Below are positions 22,273 to 29,539 of a stretch of DNA of 64,000 bases, in pieces; within the stretch, counting starts at the first letter, position 1, and every line of letters begins with the position of its first letter. Under the pieces are notes generated by a model that searched no databases, was not told the origin of the DNA, and saw only the letters and a list, made by a program, of their open reading frames with translations. Both the position numbers and the translations under genes were made by a program. Origin of the DNA: Acidimicrobiaceae bacterium (GTDB lineage: Bacteria; Actinomycetota; Acidimicrobiia; Acidimicrobiales; Ilumatobacteraceae); assembly GCA_020637235.1 (NCBI GenBank), contig JACJWG010000006.1:124001-188000 (forward strand), read 5' to 3'.

Positions 22273-24468
22273 TCACGATCCGGCGATCGAATGGATGCAG
22301 GACACGGCTTCGTTGGCACGCACTCGCACGCGCACCCCGGCGAGGTTCGTGCCGTCGATCGGCACGAGCGTCGTCGGCCGGACGTCGGGGCCGACCTTGC
22401 AGGTCCACGCGCCGGTGGCGAGCCCGGTGAGGTTGCCGGTGTCCGACGGTTGGATCTCGACGTCGATCCACTCACCGGTCGGGATCCCGAAGTCGAACGT
22501 GCCGCTGCGGAACTCCTTCGATGTCGACACGGTCGCACCGGTGGAGCCCGACGGCAGACCACCCGCGTCGGTCGTGGCGGTGTGCTGATAGACGAAGGTG
22601 TCGTCGGACGGTTCGCCGGCCTCCTGGGTCTGCACGGTGAGCGTGCCGCCGCACTCGGCGAGCGCCACCGCCTCGAGCGCACCGGCGAACTGGTTCCAGT
22701 CGGGGAGCATGTAGAGGTTCGCCGAATCGGCGTTGGCGTACTCGCCGTTGACACTCTCGGCGGGGATGCCGGTGTCGTCGCCGGCGACGATGCGGGCGAT
22801 CACCTTCGAGTTCTCGATCCACTCCTCGGTGACGTCGTAGTGCTCGTAGGGCTCGGCGTACACCTCCTCACGCTTGCGAGCGGCGGACGGCAGCAGGTCG
22901 TAGGCGGCCTCGCTGACGGGTTCCCACTGGTCGTAGGGCGCCTCGTACACGATCCGGCGATCGGATCCCGGCGCGGCGTCGTACGCGGCCTGGTCGGCCA
23001 GATACCAGTCGGACGACGCGTCGGCGCGGGTCTCGTAGTGATAGCCCTGCGAGTACGCGTAGTGCCACCCGTTCGTGTACGACTGCCACGGGCTCCACCC
23101 GGTCGCGAACTCGCCGACGCCGATACCGATGATCTCGACCGAGCCGCGGACCTGGTCGACCAGATGGTCGGCCCGGTTGAACGACTCCTGGTCGTACCAG
23201 CCGGCGCTGACCAGGTCGACCTGCGGTGCCGGCGGCTCGATCGGCGCCGACGGCGACGACGTGGCCCACCGACGATGCCACGTGGGTTGGCCGTCGGTGA
23301 AGAAGAGCACCTTGTCGGGCAGGGTGGGCAGCACTGAGCCGCTCTCGTCGAAGAACATCCGGTGGAAGGCGTCCTCCCAGTTCGTGCCGCCGTCGGCCAC
23401 CAGCCCGCCGATGGCAGCGCGGAGCTCGGCGACGTCCGCCGGATCGAGCATGTCGTAGTACCGGGTGCGTGGGCTCTCGCCGAGCACCGTGGCGACCGAG
23501 TCGAACCGCACCACCTGCAACGTCATCGGCGTGCCGGCGAACGCGTCGACGAACGACTGGACGCCGGCGATGACCGTGCCCATCTGCGCGCCGATCGAAC
23601 CCGAGTCGTCGATGATCACCCCGTACGTGCCGCCGCAGCGCGAGCGGGTGTTCGCGAAGCTCGGCGTGCCGGCGGTGCTGTCGGGGGTGATGGTGCCCCG
23701 CTGTACGCCGCCCGCGGTGATGGTGACCGAGTTGACGCCGCCGCCGGCGCCGGCGGCGTCGCCCCCACCGTCGATCGTGAGGACCACCTGCTTCGAGAAC
23801 TTGGGCACGGCGAGTGCCTCGGCCGGGTCGGACTCGGCGGTTGCCGGCGAGTCGCTGATGGTCGCCACCCAGGTCGGTGACGTGACGCCGGGTGTCCACG
23901 TGATGTTGCCCGGGGGCGCGCCGAGATCGCTCACGACGACGGTGTTCCGGCAGGACCAGGCGCCGCCGTCGGCCGATTCGCAGGCGACCCGGACGAGTTG
24001 GAACTCCTCCCCCACCTGCACGTAGCGGTACGACACGTTGATCTGCGTGGTCACGACCCCGCTCGGACCCGACGCGAGCGAGGTCCAGCTGAGCATCACG
24101 ACGTTCGACCCACCGGTCACCGCATTCGGCGGGCAGGCGGTGCCGCAGGGCGACGCCGACGGATCGACCTCCACCGTGTCCGACGAGGCGAGATCGGCGG
24201 GCATCCAGAGCCCGACGCTGGTCTCCGCCCTCGCGACGTTCAGTCGACCCTCGGTGTTGTCGGTCTGGCGGACGAGCACGATCACCGCCGAGACGAGGCT
24301 GGTGACCACGAGTCCGAGGAGCATCACGGTGATCAGCAGCTCGGTGAGCGTTGCGCCGAGATCGCGATCGAGGTCGCGATCGAGGTCGCGGTCGTCGCGA
24401 TCGCGGTCGACGACCGGGGACGCGTTCGATCGCGTCGCCGCTCCCCGTCCGTGTTCGATCTCGATCAT
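22273..24468 (-). CDS. Type IV prepilin with von Willebrand A domain, stand-alone copy
   Basis: About 731 residues, paralogous along its length to the gene at 19410. The leader ends in an unusual Asp/Arg run (DRDLDRDLDRDLG) directly before ATLTELLITVMLLGLVV, the prepilin helix with Glu at +5. The VWA domain has DDSGSIGAQMGT (MIDAS), GGTNWEDAF and LFFTDGQPTW. The aromatic insertion has two repeats (DWYLADQAAYDA, QWEPVSEAAYDL; 22825-23100). A Cys pair SPCGTACPPN and C-terminal VRVRANEAVSCIHSIAGS are shared with the paralogue. The ATG at 24468 follows a GGAGG; a GTG at 24492 is the alternative. It stands alone, separated by about 216 bp from the cassette, and is divergent from the small pilin gene at 24733. 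Confidence 0.86.
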   Translation of the reverse strand: MIEIEHGRGAATRSNASPVVDRDRDDRDLDRDLDRDLGATLTELLITVMLLGLVVTSLVSAVIVLVRQTDNTEGRLNVARAETSVGLWMPADLASSDTVEVDPSASPCGTACPPNAVTGGSNVVMLSWTSLASGPSGVVTTQINVSYRYVQVGEEFQLVRVACESADGGAWSCRNTVVVSDLGAPPGNITWTPGVTSPTWVATISDSPATAESDPAEALAVPKFSKQVVLTIDGGGDAAGAGGGVNSVTITAGGVQRGTITPDSTAGTPSFANTRSRCGGTYGVIIDDSGSIGAQMGTVIAGVQSFVDAFAGTPMTLQVVRFDSVATVLGESPRTRYYDMLDPADVAELRAAIGGLVADGGTNWEDAFHRMFFDESGSVLPTLPDKVLFFTDGQPTWHRRWATSSPSAPIEPPAPQVDLVSAGWYDQESFNRADHLVDQVRGSVEIIGIGVGEFATGWSPWQSYTNGWHYAYSQGYHYETRADASSDWYLADQAAYDAAPGSDRRIVYEAPYDQWEPVSEAAYDLLPSAARKREEVYAEPYEHYDVTEEWIENSKVIARIVAGDDTGIPAESVNGEYANADSANLYMLPDWNQFAGALEAVALAECGGTLTVQTQEAGEPSDDTFVYQHTATTDAGGLPSGSTGATVSTSKEFRSGTFDFGIPTGEWIDVEIQPSDTGNLTGLATGAWTCKVGPDVRPTTLVPIDGTNLAGVRVRVRANEAVSCIHSIAGS
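24361..24412 (-). repeat. Short GATCGCGATC-type repeat encoding an Asp/Arg run
   Basis: Overlapping repeats of (GATCGAGGTCGC) in the leader of the VWA prepilin encode alternating Asp/Arg residues immediately before the prepilin cleavage site. The run is absent from the paralogue at 19410, so it is probably a slippage expansion. Confidence 0.75.
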
Positions 24469-24584
24469 CTGCCTCCGCCCGTGCGTGCGCACCCGAGACG
24501 TCCGGCTCTCCCGTACCGAAGTCGCTCGGCCGCGAGACCCCTCGCGACCTGGAGGAATGTCGTCCGCCGGCGCCGTCGCAGTCA

Positions 24585-24637
24585 GTCAAGAAGTCTTGAC
24601 GAACGCCCTCGGTGGTCCGGTTGACGAGATCTTGACG
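24585..24637. promoter_or_regulatory. Perfect GTCAAGA-AG-TCTTGAC palindrome between divergent pilin genes
   Basis: A perfect 7-2-7 palindrome at 24585-24600 sits midway between the VWA prepilin (-) and the small pilin (+). It is followed by TTGACGAGATCTTGACGG (24621-24638), giving further TTGACG half-sites. The right arm TCTTGACGAAC is identical to 22101-22111. It looks like an operator for a dimeric regulator, overlapping possible -35 hexamers in both directions. Confidence 0.5.
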
Positions 24638-24732
24638 GGATCGCCGAGCATCCACCCCCCGCCTGGGGGAGCCGCCCGGGCCGCTGGGCCGCGCAGGTCA
24701 ACCGGCGACGCTCGTGTGCCGATGCTGAACAC

Positions 24733-25089
24733 ATGGTCAGCCGTCACCGGAACCGATCGACCGACGCCGGTCCCGGCGCTCGCGCCCTCCCCGACGGTTC
24801 GGAGGGGTTCAGCCTGATCGAGATCCTCATCGTCGTCTCGATCCTCGGCATCTTGTCCACCGTCGCCGTCTTCGCCGTTCGTGGGGTCGCGGACCGAGGT
24901 GACGACAGTGTGGTCGAGGCGGACCAGGACGTGTTGTCGAGCGCGCAGGAGGCCTACATGGCGCAGACGGGACGCTACGCCACCGAGGCCGAGCTGGTGG
25001 CGGCCGGGTTCCTCCGTTCCGAGTCGACCGTGCACGACATCGTGCTCCACCCCGACGGCTCCTACACCCTGTCCACCGTCGTGCCCTGA
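24733..25089 (+). CDS. Small type IV pilin (major-pilin-like / GspG-like)
   Basis: 118 residues: a leader of about 24 residues ending SEG, then FSLIEILIVVSILGILSTVA, the classic N-methylation motif with Glu at +5 and a 20-residue assembly helix. A short globular part follows (DDSVVEADQDVLSSAQEAYM, GRYATEAELVAAGFL, HPDGSYTLSTVVP). Size and the YMAQTGRYATEAEL pattern resemble GspG/PilA-type subunits that make up the filament shaft. It is divergent from the VWA prepilin with a shared 264-bp regulatory region. Assembly ATPase, platform protein and prepilin peptidase genes are not in the window. GATGCT lies 6 nt before the ATG and may be a -10 box. Confidence 0.88.
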   Translation: MVSRHRNRSTDAGPGARALPDGSEGFSLIEILIVVSILGILSTVAVFAVRGVADRGDDSVVEADQDVLSSAQEAYMAQTGRYATEAELVAAGFLRSESTVHDIVLHPDGSYTLSTVVP

Positions 25090-25175
25090 CACCCGACCCG
25101 CCGGGTCTCGTGCGGCCTCGCCGTACTCGTCGGGGGTCGGGTGCGCTCCTGATCGCTCGGCGACCTGGAGCGCAC
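25090..25175 (+). terminator. Stem-loops after the small pilin gene
   Basis: CACCCGACCC (25090-25099) pairs with GGGTCGGGTG (25134-25143). A second hairpin has 9-bp arms at 25141-25149 and 25167-25175. They begin one base after the pilin stop. No T-tract is present. Confidence 0.45.
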
Positions 25176-25206
25176 ACGACATCGTCGCAGCACTCGATGC
25201 GGAAGA

Positions 25207-25245
25207 GGGCCGACGCCTGCGTCTCCGCAGGTCATCGGCCCTCCG
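25207..25245 (-). terminator. Strong hairpin downstream of tRNA-Pro
   Basis: GAGGGCCGACGCCTGCG (25207-25223) pairs with CGCAGGTCATCGGCCCTC (25228-25245) with a TCTC loop and one bulge. It lies 10 bp past the 3' end of the minus-strand tRNA, consistent with termination of the tRNA transcript. Confidence 0.6.
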
Positions 25246-25254
25246 TGTACGTCG

Positions 25255-25328
25255 GGCTGGGGAGATTTGAACTCCCGACCCCTTGTCCCCCAGACAAGTG
25301 CGCTAACCAAGCTGCGCTACAGCCCGTT
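25255..25328 (-). tRNA. tRNA-Pro (anticodon GGG)
   Basis: 74 nt folding as a cloverleaf. The acceptor stem is CGGGCTG/CAGCCCG (7 bp, perfect) and the D-stem GCGC/GCGC. The anticodon stem is CTTGT/ACAAG with loop CTGGGGG, giving anticodon GGG. The T-arm is GGGAG-TTCAAAT-CTCCC. CCA is not encoded. It reads proline codon CCC, and by wobble CCU. Confidence 0.95.
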
Positions 25329-25500
25329 CGGCCGTCGTCGGCCACCGCTCGCTCGCTGGACACCGGCGAATGACCGTCGTGGTGGGTGCTGGGGGGCACG
25401 TCACCGGGACCACTCGCAGGTATCGGCCAGAAACCGATCGGCTGCAAGATGGTAGCTGTCGGCCCTCCGAGCGACAACGCCACGGACGTGCCGGGCCGCC

Positions 25501-25506
25501 TAGTCT
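25501..25506 (+). promoter_or_regulatory. -10 box TAGTCT, leaderless start of the crotonase gene
   Basis: TAGTCT is followed by 6 nt and then the ATG at 25513. The spacing puts the transcription start at or next to the start codon. No ribosome site is seen. Confidence 0.5.
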
Positions 25507-25512
25507 GCGGCG

Positions 25513-26226
25513 ATGACGGATGCCCTGGTCACCCTCGAACGGCGCGACGCGGTGCTGGTGGTGCACCTCGACGACGGCAAGGCGAACGCGCTGTCGTCGG
25601 CGATGATCACGGCGATCGGCGCAGCGATCGACGAAGCCGACGCCGACCCGTCGATCGCCGCCATCGTGCTGCACGGTCGCGAGGGAACGTTCTGTGCCGG
25701 TTTCGACCTGGGTGTGATGCGTGGTGGCGACGTCGCCGCCGTATCGGCGCTCGTGAGCGACGGCGGCGAGCTCGTCCGGCGGTTGTACGGATGCGGGGTG
25801 CCGGCCGTCGCCGCCAGCACCGGCCATGCGCTCGCCGCCGGAGCGTTGCTCCTGCTCGGCTGCGACCTGCGCATCGGCACCGACGCGCCCTGCAAGGTCG
25901 GTCTCAACGAAGTGGCGATCGGCATGGTGCTGCCGGCGTGGGCGATCACGATCGCGGCCGAGCGGCTCAGCCGTCGGCACCTGCAACGAGCGGTCGCCAC
26001 GGCCGAGGTGACCGACGGGCACGGCGCCGTGGACGCCGGCTTCCTCGACGAGGTGGTGGCCGACGGCGAGGTGCTCGACGCCGCGGTCGCCGCTGCGTCG
26101 GCGATGAGCCAGCTCAGCCGGCTCGCGTACGCCGGCACGGTGCGGGCGCTGCGCGGCGGTGTGCTCGCCCAGATGGACGCCCAGATCGCCGCAGATCGTG
26201 CGCGAGGTGCCGTCCCGGCGATCTGA
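25513..26226 (+). CDS. Enoyl-CoA hydratase/isomerase family protein (crotonase fold)
   Basis: A 237-residue crotonase-fold protein. It contains DGKANALSSAMITAIG, the oxyanion-hole segment HGREGTFCAGFDL, and AASTGHALAAGALLLLGCDL with the second oxyanion glycines. The region where hydratases carry a catalytic Glu reads CKVGLNEVAIGMVLPAW, so the Glu in LNE may serve. It would act on an acyl-CoA thioester, in fatty-acid or amino-acid breakdown, or as an isomerase. It is slightly shorter than the usual 255-260 residues. It stands as a single gene with its own -10 box and is followed after 16 bp by a glycosidase with another promoter-like box. Confidence 0.88.
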   Translation: MTDALVTLERRDAVLVVHLDDGKANALSSAMITAIGAAIDEADADPSIAAIVLHGREGTFCAGFDLGVMRGGDVAAVSALVSDGGELVRRLYGCGVPAVAASTGHALAAGALLLLGCDLRIGTDAPCKVGLNEVAIGMVLPAWAITIAAERLSRRHLQRAVATAEVTDGHGAVDAGFLDEVVADGEVLDAAVAAASAMSQLSRLAYAGTVRALRGGVLAQMDAQIAADRARGAVPAI

Positions 26227-26228
26227 CC

Positions 26229-26234
26229 TAGCGT
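26229..26234 (+). promoter_or_regulatory. -10 box TAGCGT before the GH13 gene
   Basis: TAGCGT, 8 nt, then the ATG at 26243, immediately after the crotonase stop. This suggests the glycosidase has its own leaderless or near-leaderless start. Confidence 0.45.
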
Positions 26235-26242
26235 GCCGACCC

Positions 26243-27907
26243 ATGTCGCACGAGCCGTGGTGGAAGTCAGCCGTCGCCTACCAGATCTACCCGCGGTCGT
26301 TCATGGACTCGAACGGCGACGGCATCGGCGATCTGAACGGCATCACGTCGAAGCTCGACCACCTGACGGCCCTCGGCGTCGACGTGGTGTGGCTGAGCCC
26401 GCACTTCGACAGTCCCAACGCCGACAACGGCTACGACATCCGTGACTATCGGGCGGTGATGGCCGAGTTCGGCACGATGGACGACTTCGACCGGCTGCTC
26501 GCCGGGCTCACCGAGCGGGGCATCGAGCTGATCGTCGACCTCGTCGTCAACCACACCAGCGATCAGCACGCGTGGTTCGTGGCGAGTCGCTCGTCGCCCG
26601 ACGACCCGTACCGCGACTTCTACATCTGGCGTGACGGCGTCGACGGCGGACCGCCCAACAACTATCCGTCGTTCTTCAGCGGGTCGGCCTGGACGTTCGA
26701 CGACTCGACCGGCCAGTACTACCTCCACTACTTCGCCCGCCAGCAACCCGACCTGAACTGGGAGCACCCAGCAGTACGGGCCGAGGTGTACGACATCATG
26801 CGGTTCTGGCTCGACAAGGGCGTGGCCGGCTTCCGGATGGACGTCATCCCGTTCATCTCGAAACAGCCGGGCCTGCCCGACCTCACCCGCGAACAGCTGC
26901 GGTCGCCCCAGGACACCTATGCGAGCGGACCCCGGGTGCACGAGTTCCTCCACGAGATGTACGTCGAGGCGCTCGCCGGCCGCGACGCGATGACGGTCGG
27001 CGAGGCGTTCGGCGTCGGGTTCGAGCAGGCCCCGCTGTTCACCGACGCCCGTCGCGAGGAGCTGTCGATGATCTTCCACTTCGACCTGGTGCGCCTCGAC
27101 CGGCGTCACTGGCGCAGGGTCCCGTGGACACTGCCGCAGTTCCGTGCCGTGCTGCAGGCCACCGACGACGCAGCCGGCGAGCACGGGTGGGCGACGAGCT
27201 TCCTGTGCAACCACGACAACCCGCGTGCGGTGTCGCACTTCGGCGACGATTCGCCGACCTGGCGGGTCGCCTCGGCGAAGGCCCTCGCCACCGTGATGCT
27301 CACCCAGCGGGCCACCCCGTTCCTGTACCAGGGCGACGAGCTCGGCATGACCAACTTCCCGTTCCGCACGATCGACGACTACGACGACGTCGAGGTGAAG
27401 GGTCTGTGGCGCACGCTGGTCGAGACCGGCAAGGTGCCCGGCGACGAGCTGCTCCACCACCTCGCCCACACCGCACGCGACCATGCCCGCACGCCGATGC
27501 AGTGGACGGCGGCGCCGGACGGGGGCTTCACCACGGGCACGCCGTGGCTCGCGGTCAACCCGAACACGGCCGAGATCAACGCCGCCGAGCAGCTCGACGA
27601 TCCCGAGTCGGTGTTCCACCACCACCGCCGCCTGATCGCCCTCCGCCGGGCGCACCCGGTGCTCGTGCACGGCGCCTACCGCGACCTCGACCCCGCCGGC
27701 GAGCGGGTGCTCGCGTACACACGCACACTGGCCGGCGCCCAGGTCGTGGTGATCGTGAACATGGGCGCCGACCCGGTCGAACACGCGCTCCCGGGCGAGG
27801 TCGGCATCGGCGACACCCTGCTCACCAGCTCGGGCCCCGCTCCCCTGCCCGGCAGCTCGATCGTCGCGCTCGCGGGTTGGCAGTCGATCGTCGCCGCGAC
27901 GGTCTGA
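26243..27907 (+). CDS. GH13 alpha-glucosidase / oligo-1,6-glucosidase
   Basis: 554 residues, normal for the oligo-1,6-glucosidase/alpha-glucosidase branch of GH13. Conserved regions in order: YQIYPRSFMDSNGDGIGDL, DLVVNHTSDQHAWF, the nucleophile Asp200 in GFRMDVIPFI, the acid/base Glu254 in MTVGEAFG, and Asp325 in LCNHDNPR. QWTAAPDGGFT and a beta-sandwich C-domain follow. It hydrolyses terminal alpha-linked glucose from maltose- or isomaltose-type oligosaccharides, probably in the cytoplasm because no signal peptide is present. The ATG at 26243 starts MSHEPWWKSAVAYQ, at the family N-terminus; a longer frame from 26159 overlaps the crotonase and is not used. A trehalose- or sucrose-active enzyme cannot be excluded. 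Confidence 0.93.
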   Translation: MSHEPWWKSAVAYQIYPRSFMDSNGDGIGDLNGITSKLDHLTALGVDVVWLSPHFDSPNADNGYDIRDYRAVMAEFGTMDDFDRLLAGLTERGIELIVDLVVNHTSDQHAWFVASRSSPDDPYRDFYIWRDGVDGGPPNNYPSFFSGSAWTFDDSTGQYYLHYFARQQPDLNWEHPAVRAEVYDIMRFWLDKGVAGFRMDVIPFISKQPGLPDLTREQLRSPQDTYASGPRVHEFLHEMYVEALAGRDAMTVGEAFGVGFEQAPLFTDARREELSMIFHFDLVRLDRRHWRRVPWTLPQFRAVLQATDDAAGEHGWATSFLCNHDNPRAVSHFGDDSPTWRVASAKALATVMLTQRATPFLYQGDELGMTNFPFRTIDDYDDVEVKGLWRTLVETGKVPGDELLHHLAHTARDHARTPMQWTAAPDGGFTTGTPWLAVNPNTAEINAAEQLDDPESVFHHHRRLIALRRAHPVLVHGAYRDLDPAGERVLAYTRTLAGAQVVVIVNMGADPVEHALPGEVGIGDTLLTSSGPAPLPGSSIVALAGWQSIVAATV

Positions 27908-27911
27908 CGGG

Positions 27912-28169
27912 TCAGACGAACAGGTCGACGATCCGCCAGCCGAGATAGGCGACCAGCAACACCATCAACAGCTTGAAGTGCCATGGGGCCTTCACGTCGT
28001 CGACGTCGCCGTCGGCACCGACCGCGAGCTGCTTCAGGTCGAGGTTCTTCGCGGTCACCGTGCTCTGGCGCTGCGGCGCCTCCACCACGCGGCCACAGCT
28101 CGGGCACGTCCCGTCGGCGTTCATCGCCGAGGGCGTCCAGTACTTGGCGCAGTCCTCGCAGTACGGCAT
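27912..28169 (-). CDS. Small zinc-ribbon protein with C-terminal membrane anchor
   Basis: 85 residues. The N-terminus has two knuckles (YCEDCAKYW, CPSCGRVVE). A charged linker (KNLDLKQLAVGADGDVDDVK) is followed by a single C-terminal hydrophobic helix (FKLLMVLLVAYLGWRIVDLFV), so it is probably a tail-anchored membrane protein with the zinc ribbon in the cytoplasm. It starts 2 bp after the der stop and is presumably in one operon with der and the DUF512 gene. Function unknown; it could be a ribosome- or RNA-associated adaptor given its neighbours, but this is only context. Confidence 0.8.
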   Translation of the reverse strand: MPYCEDCAKYWTPSAMNADGTCPSCGRVVEAPQRQSTVTAKNLDLKQLAVGADGDVDDVKAPWHFKLLMVLLVAYLGWRIVDLFV

Positions 28170-28171
28170 CG

Positions 28172-29539
28172 CTACTCCGTCCGCTTCCGCACCCGGAGCT
28201 TGATCGGGGTGTTGCCGAAGTCGAACGCCTCGCGGATGCTGCGCTCGAGATAGCGCATGTACGTCTGGGGCAGCTCGCGATTCACGAACAGGGTGAACGT
28301 GGGCGGATCGGTCGCGCCCTGCACCGCGTACAGCACCTTCAGGCCGTGGCCGGCCGGCTGCTTCTGCTGCGCCATCGCGATCACCTTGTTGACGTCGCGG
28401 GTGGGTACCCGGCGGTGGTACTGGGTGATCGCCTCCTGCAGCAGCGGGCGCAGCTTGTGCACGCCCTTGCCGGTGAGCGCAGACACCTTCAACACGGGTG
28501 CCTCGCCGACGAAGCTCAGCTTTCGCTGCACCTCGGCCTGCACCTCGAGCCGCTGCTCGGCGTCGTCGATCAGCTCCCACTTGTTGAGCATGATCACGAT
28601 CGGGCAGCCGCTCGCGTCGACACGCTCGGCCAGCCGCTGATCCTGACCGGTGACGCCTTCGGTGGCGTCGATCACCAGCAGCGCGATGTCGGCGTCGTCG
28701 ATCGCCCGCAGGGCACGCACCATCGAGTAGTACTCGGCCGAGTCGTCGATCTTGCCGCGCTTGCGCATGCCGGCGGTGTCGACGAACACGATCGGTCCGT
28801 CGGGCGTGTCGACGAGGGTGTCGATCGCATCGCGCGTGGTGCCGGCCATGTCGTGCACCACCGAGCGGTCCTCGCCGACGAGGCGGTTGAACAACGTGCT
28901 CTTCCCGACGTTCGGCCGGCCGACGATCGCCACACGGGGCGGCGGTGCGTCCTGCGGGTTCCAGAGCGGCTCGCCGTCGACGTCCGGTGCGGGTCCGCCG
29001 TCGTCGTCGAGCACGGTGGGGATGCGGGCGATGATCTCGTCGAGCAGGTCGCCGGCGCGACGTCCGTGCAGTGCGCTCACCGGATGCGGGTCGCCGATGC
29101 CCAGCGCGAGGAACTCCCAGCGGGCGTCCTCGCGTCGATCGTTGTCGGCCTTGTTCGCCACCACCAGGATCGGCACGCCGCTGCGGCGGAGCCAGGTGCC
29201 GATCTGCTCGTCGTCGTCGGTGACGCCGACGGACGCATCGACCACGAACAGCACCAGATCGGCGGTGCGCACGGCGGTCTCCACCTGGCGCGACACCTTG
29301 GCGTCGAGTTCGCTCCCACCCGGGAGCCAGCCGCCCGTGTCGACGAGGTTGAAGCGATGACCGAGCCACTCGGCCTCTTGTTCCTTGCGGTCGCGGGTGA
29401 CGCCGGGGCGGTCCTCGACGATGGCCAGCTGCTCACCGACGATGCGGTTGAACAGGGTGCTCTTGCCCACGTTCGGGCGGCCGACGACGACGACGTTCGC
29501 CAGCCGATCCGGGTCGGTCGACATCGGCTGATCGTTCAT
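28172..29539 (-). CDS. der: Ribosome-assembly GTPase Der (EngA)
   Basis: 455 residues with two tandem GTPase domains: first P-loop VVVGRPNVGKSTLFNR with DTGGW and NKAD, second VAIVGRPNVGKSTLFNRLVG with DTAGM and NKWE. A C-terminal KH-like domain follows, with QYHRRVPTRDVNKVIA and TPIKLRVRKRTE. Der acts in large-subunit ribosome assembly. The ATG at 29539 overlaps the stop of the upstream DUF512 gene (ATGA), indicating coupling; longer in-frame starts lie inside that gene. Motifs and length are normal. Confidence 0.97.
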   Translation of the reverse strand: MNDQPMSTDPDRLANVVVVGRPNVGKSTLFNRIVGEQLAIVEDRPGVTRDRKEQEAEWLGHRFNLVDTGGWLPGGSELDAKVSRQVETAVRTADLVLFVVDASVGVTDDDEQIGTWLRRSGVPILVVANKADNDRREDARWEFLALGIGDPHPVSALHGRRAGDLLDEIIARIPTVLDDDGGPAPDVDGEPLWNPQDAPPPRVAIVGRPNVGKSTLFNRLVGEDRSVVHDMAGTTRDAIDTLVDTPDGPIVFVDTAGMRKRGKIDDSAEYYSMVRALRAIDDADIALLVIDATEGVTGQDQRLAERVDASGCPIVIMLNKWELIDDAEQRLEVQAEVQRKLSFVGEAPVLKVSALTGKGVHKLRPLLQEAITQYHRRVPTRDVNKVIAMAQQKQPAGHGLKVLYAVQGATDPPTFTLFVNRELPQTYMRYLERSIREAFDFGNTPIKLRVRKRTE

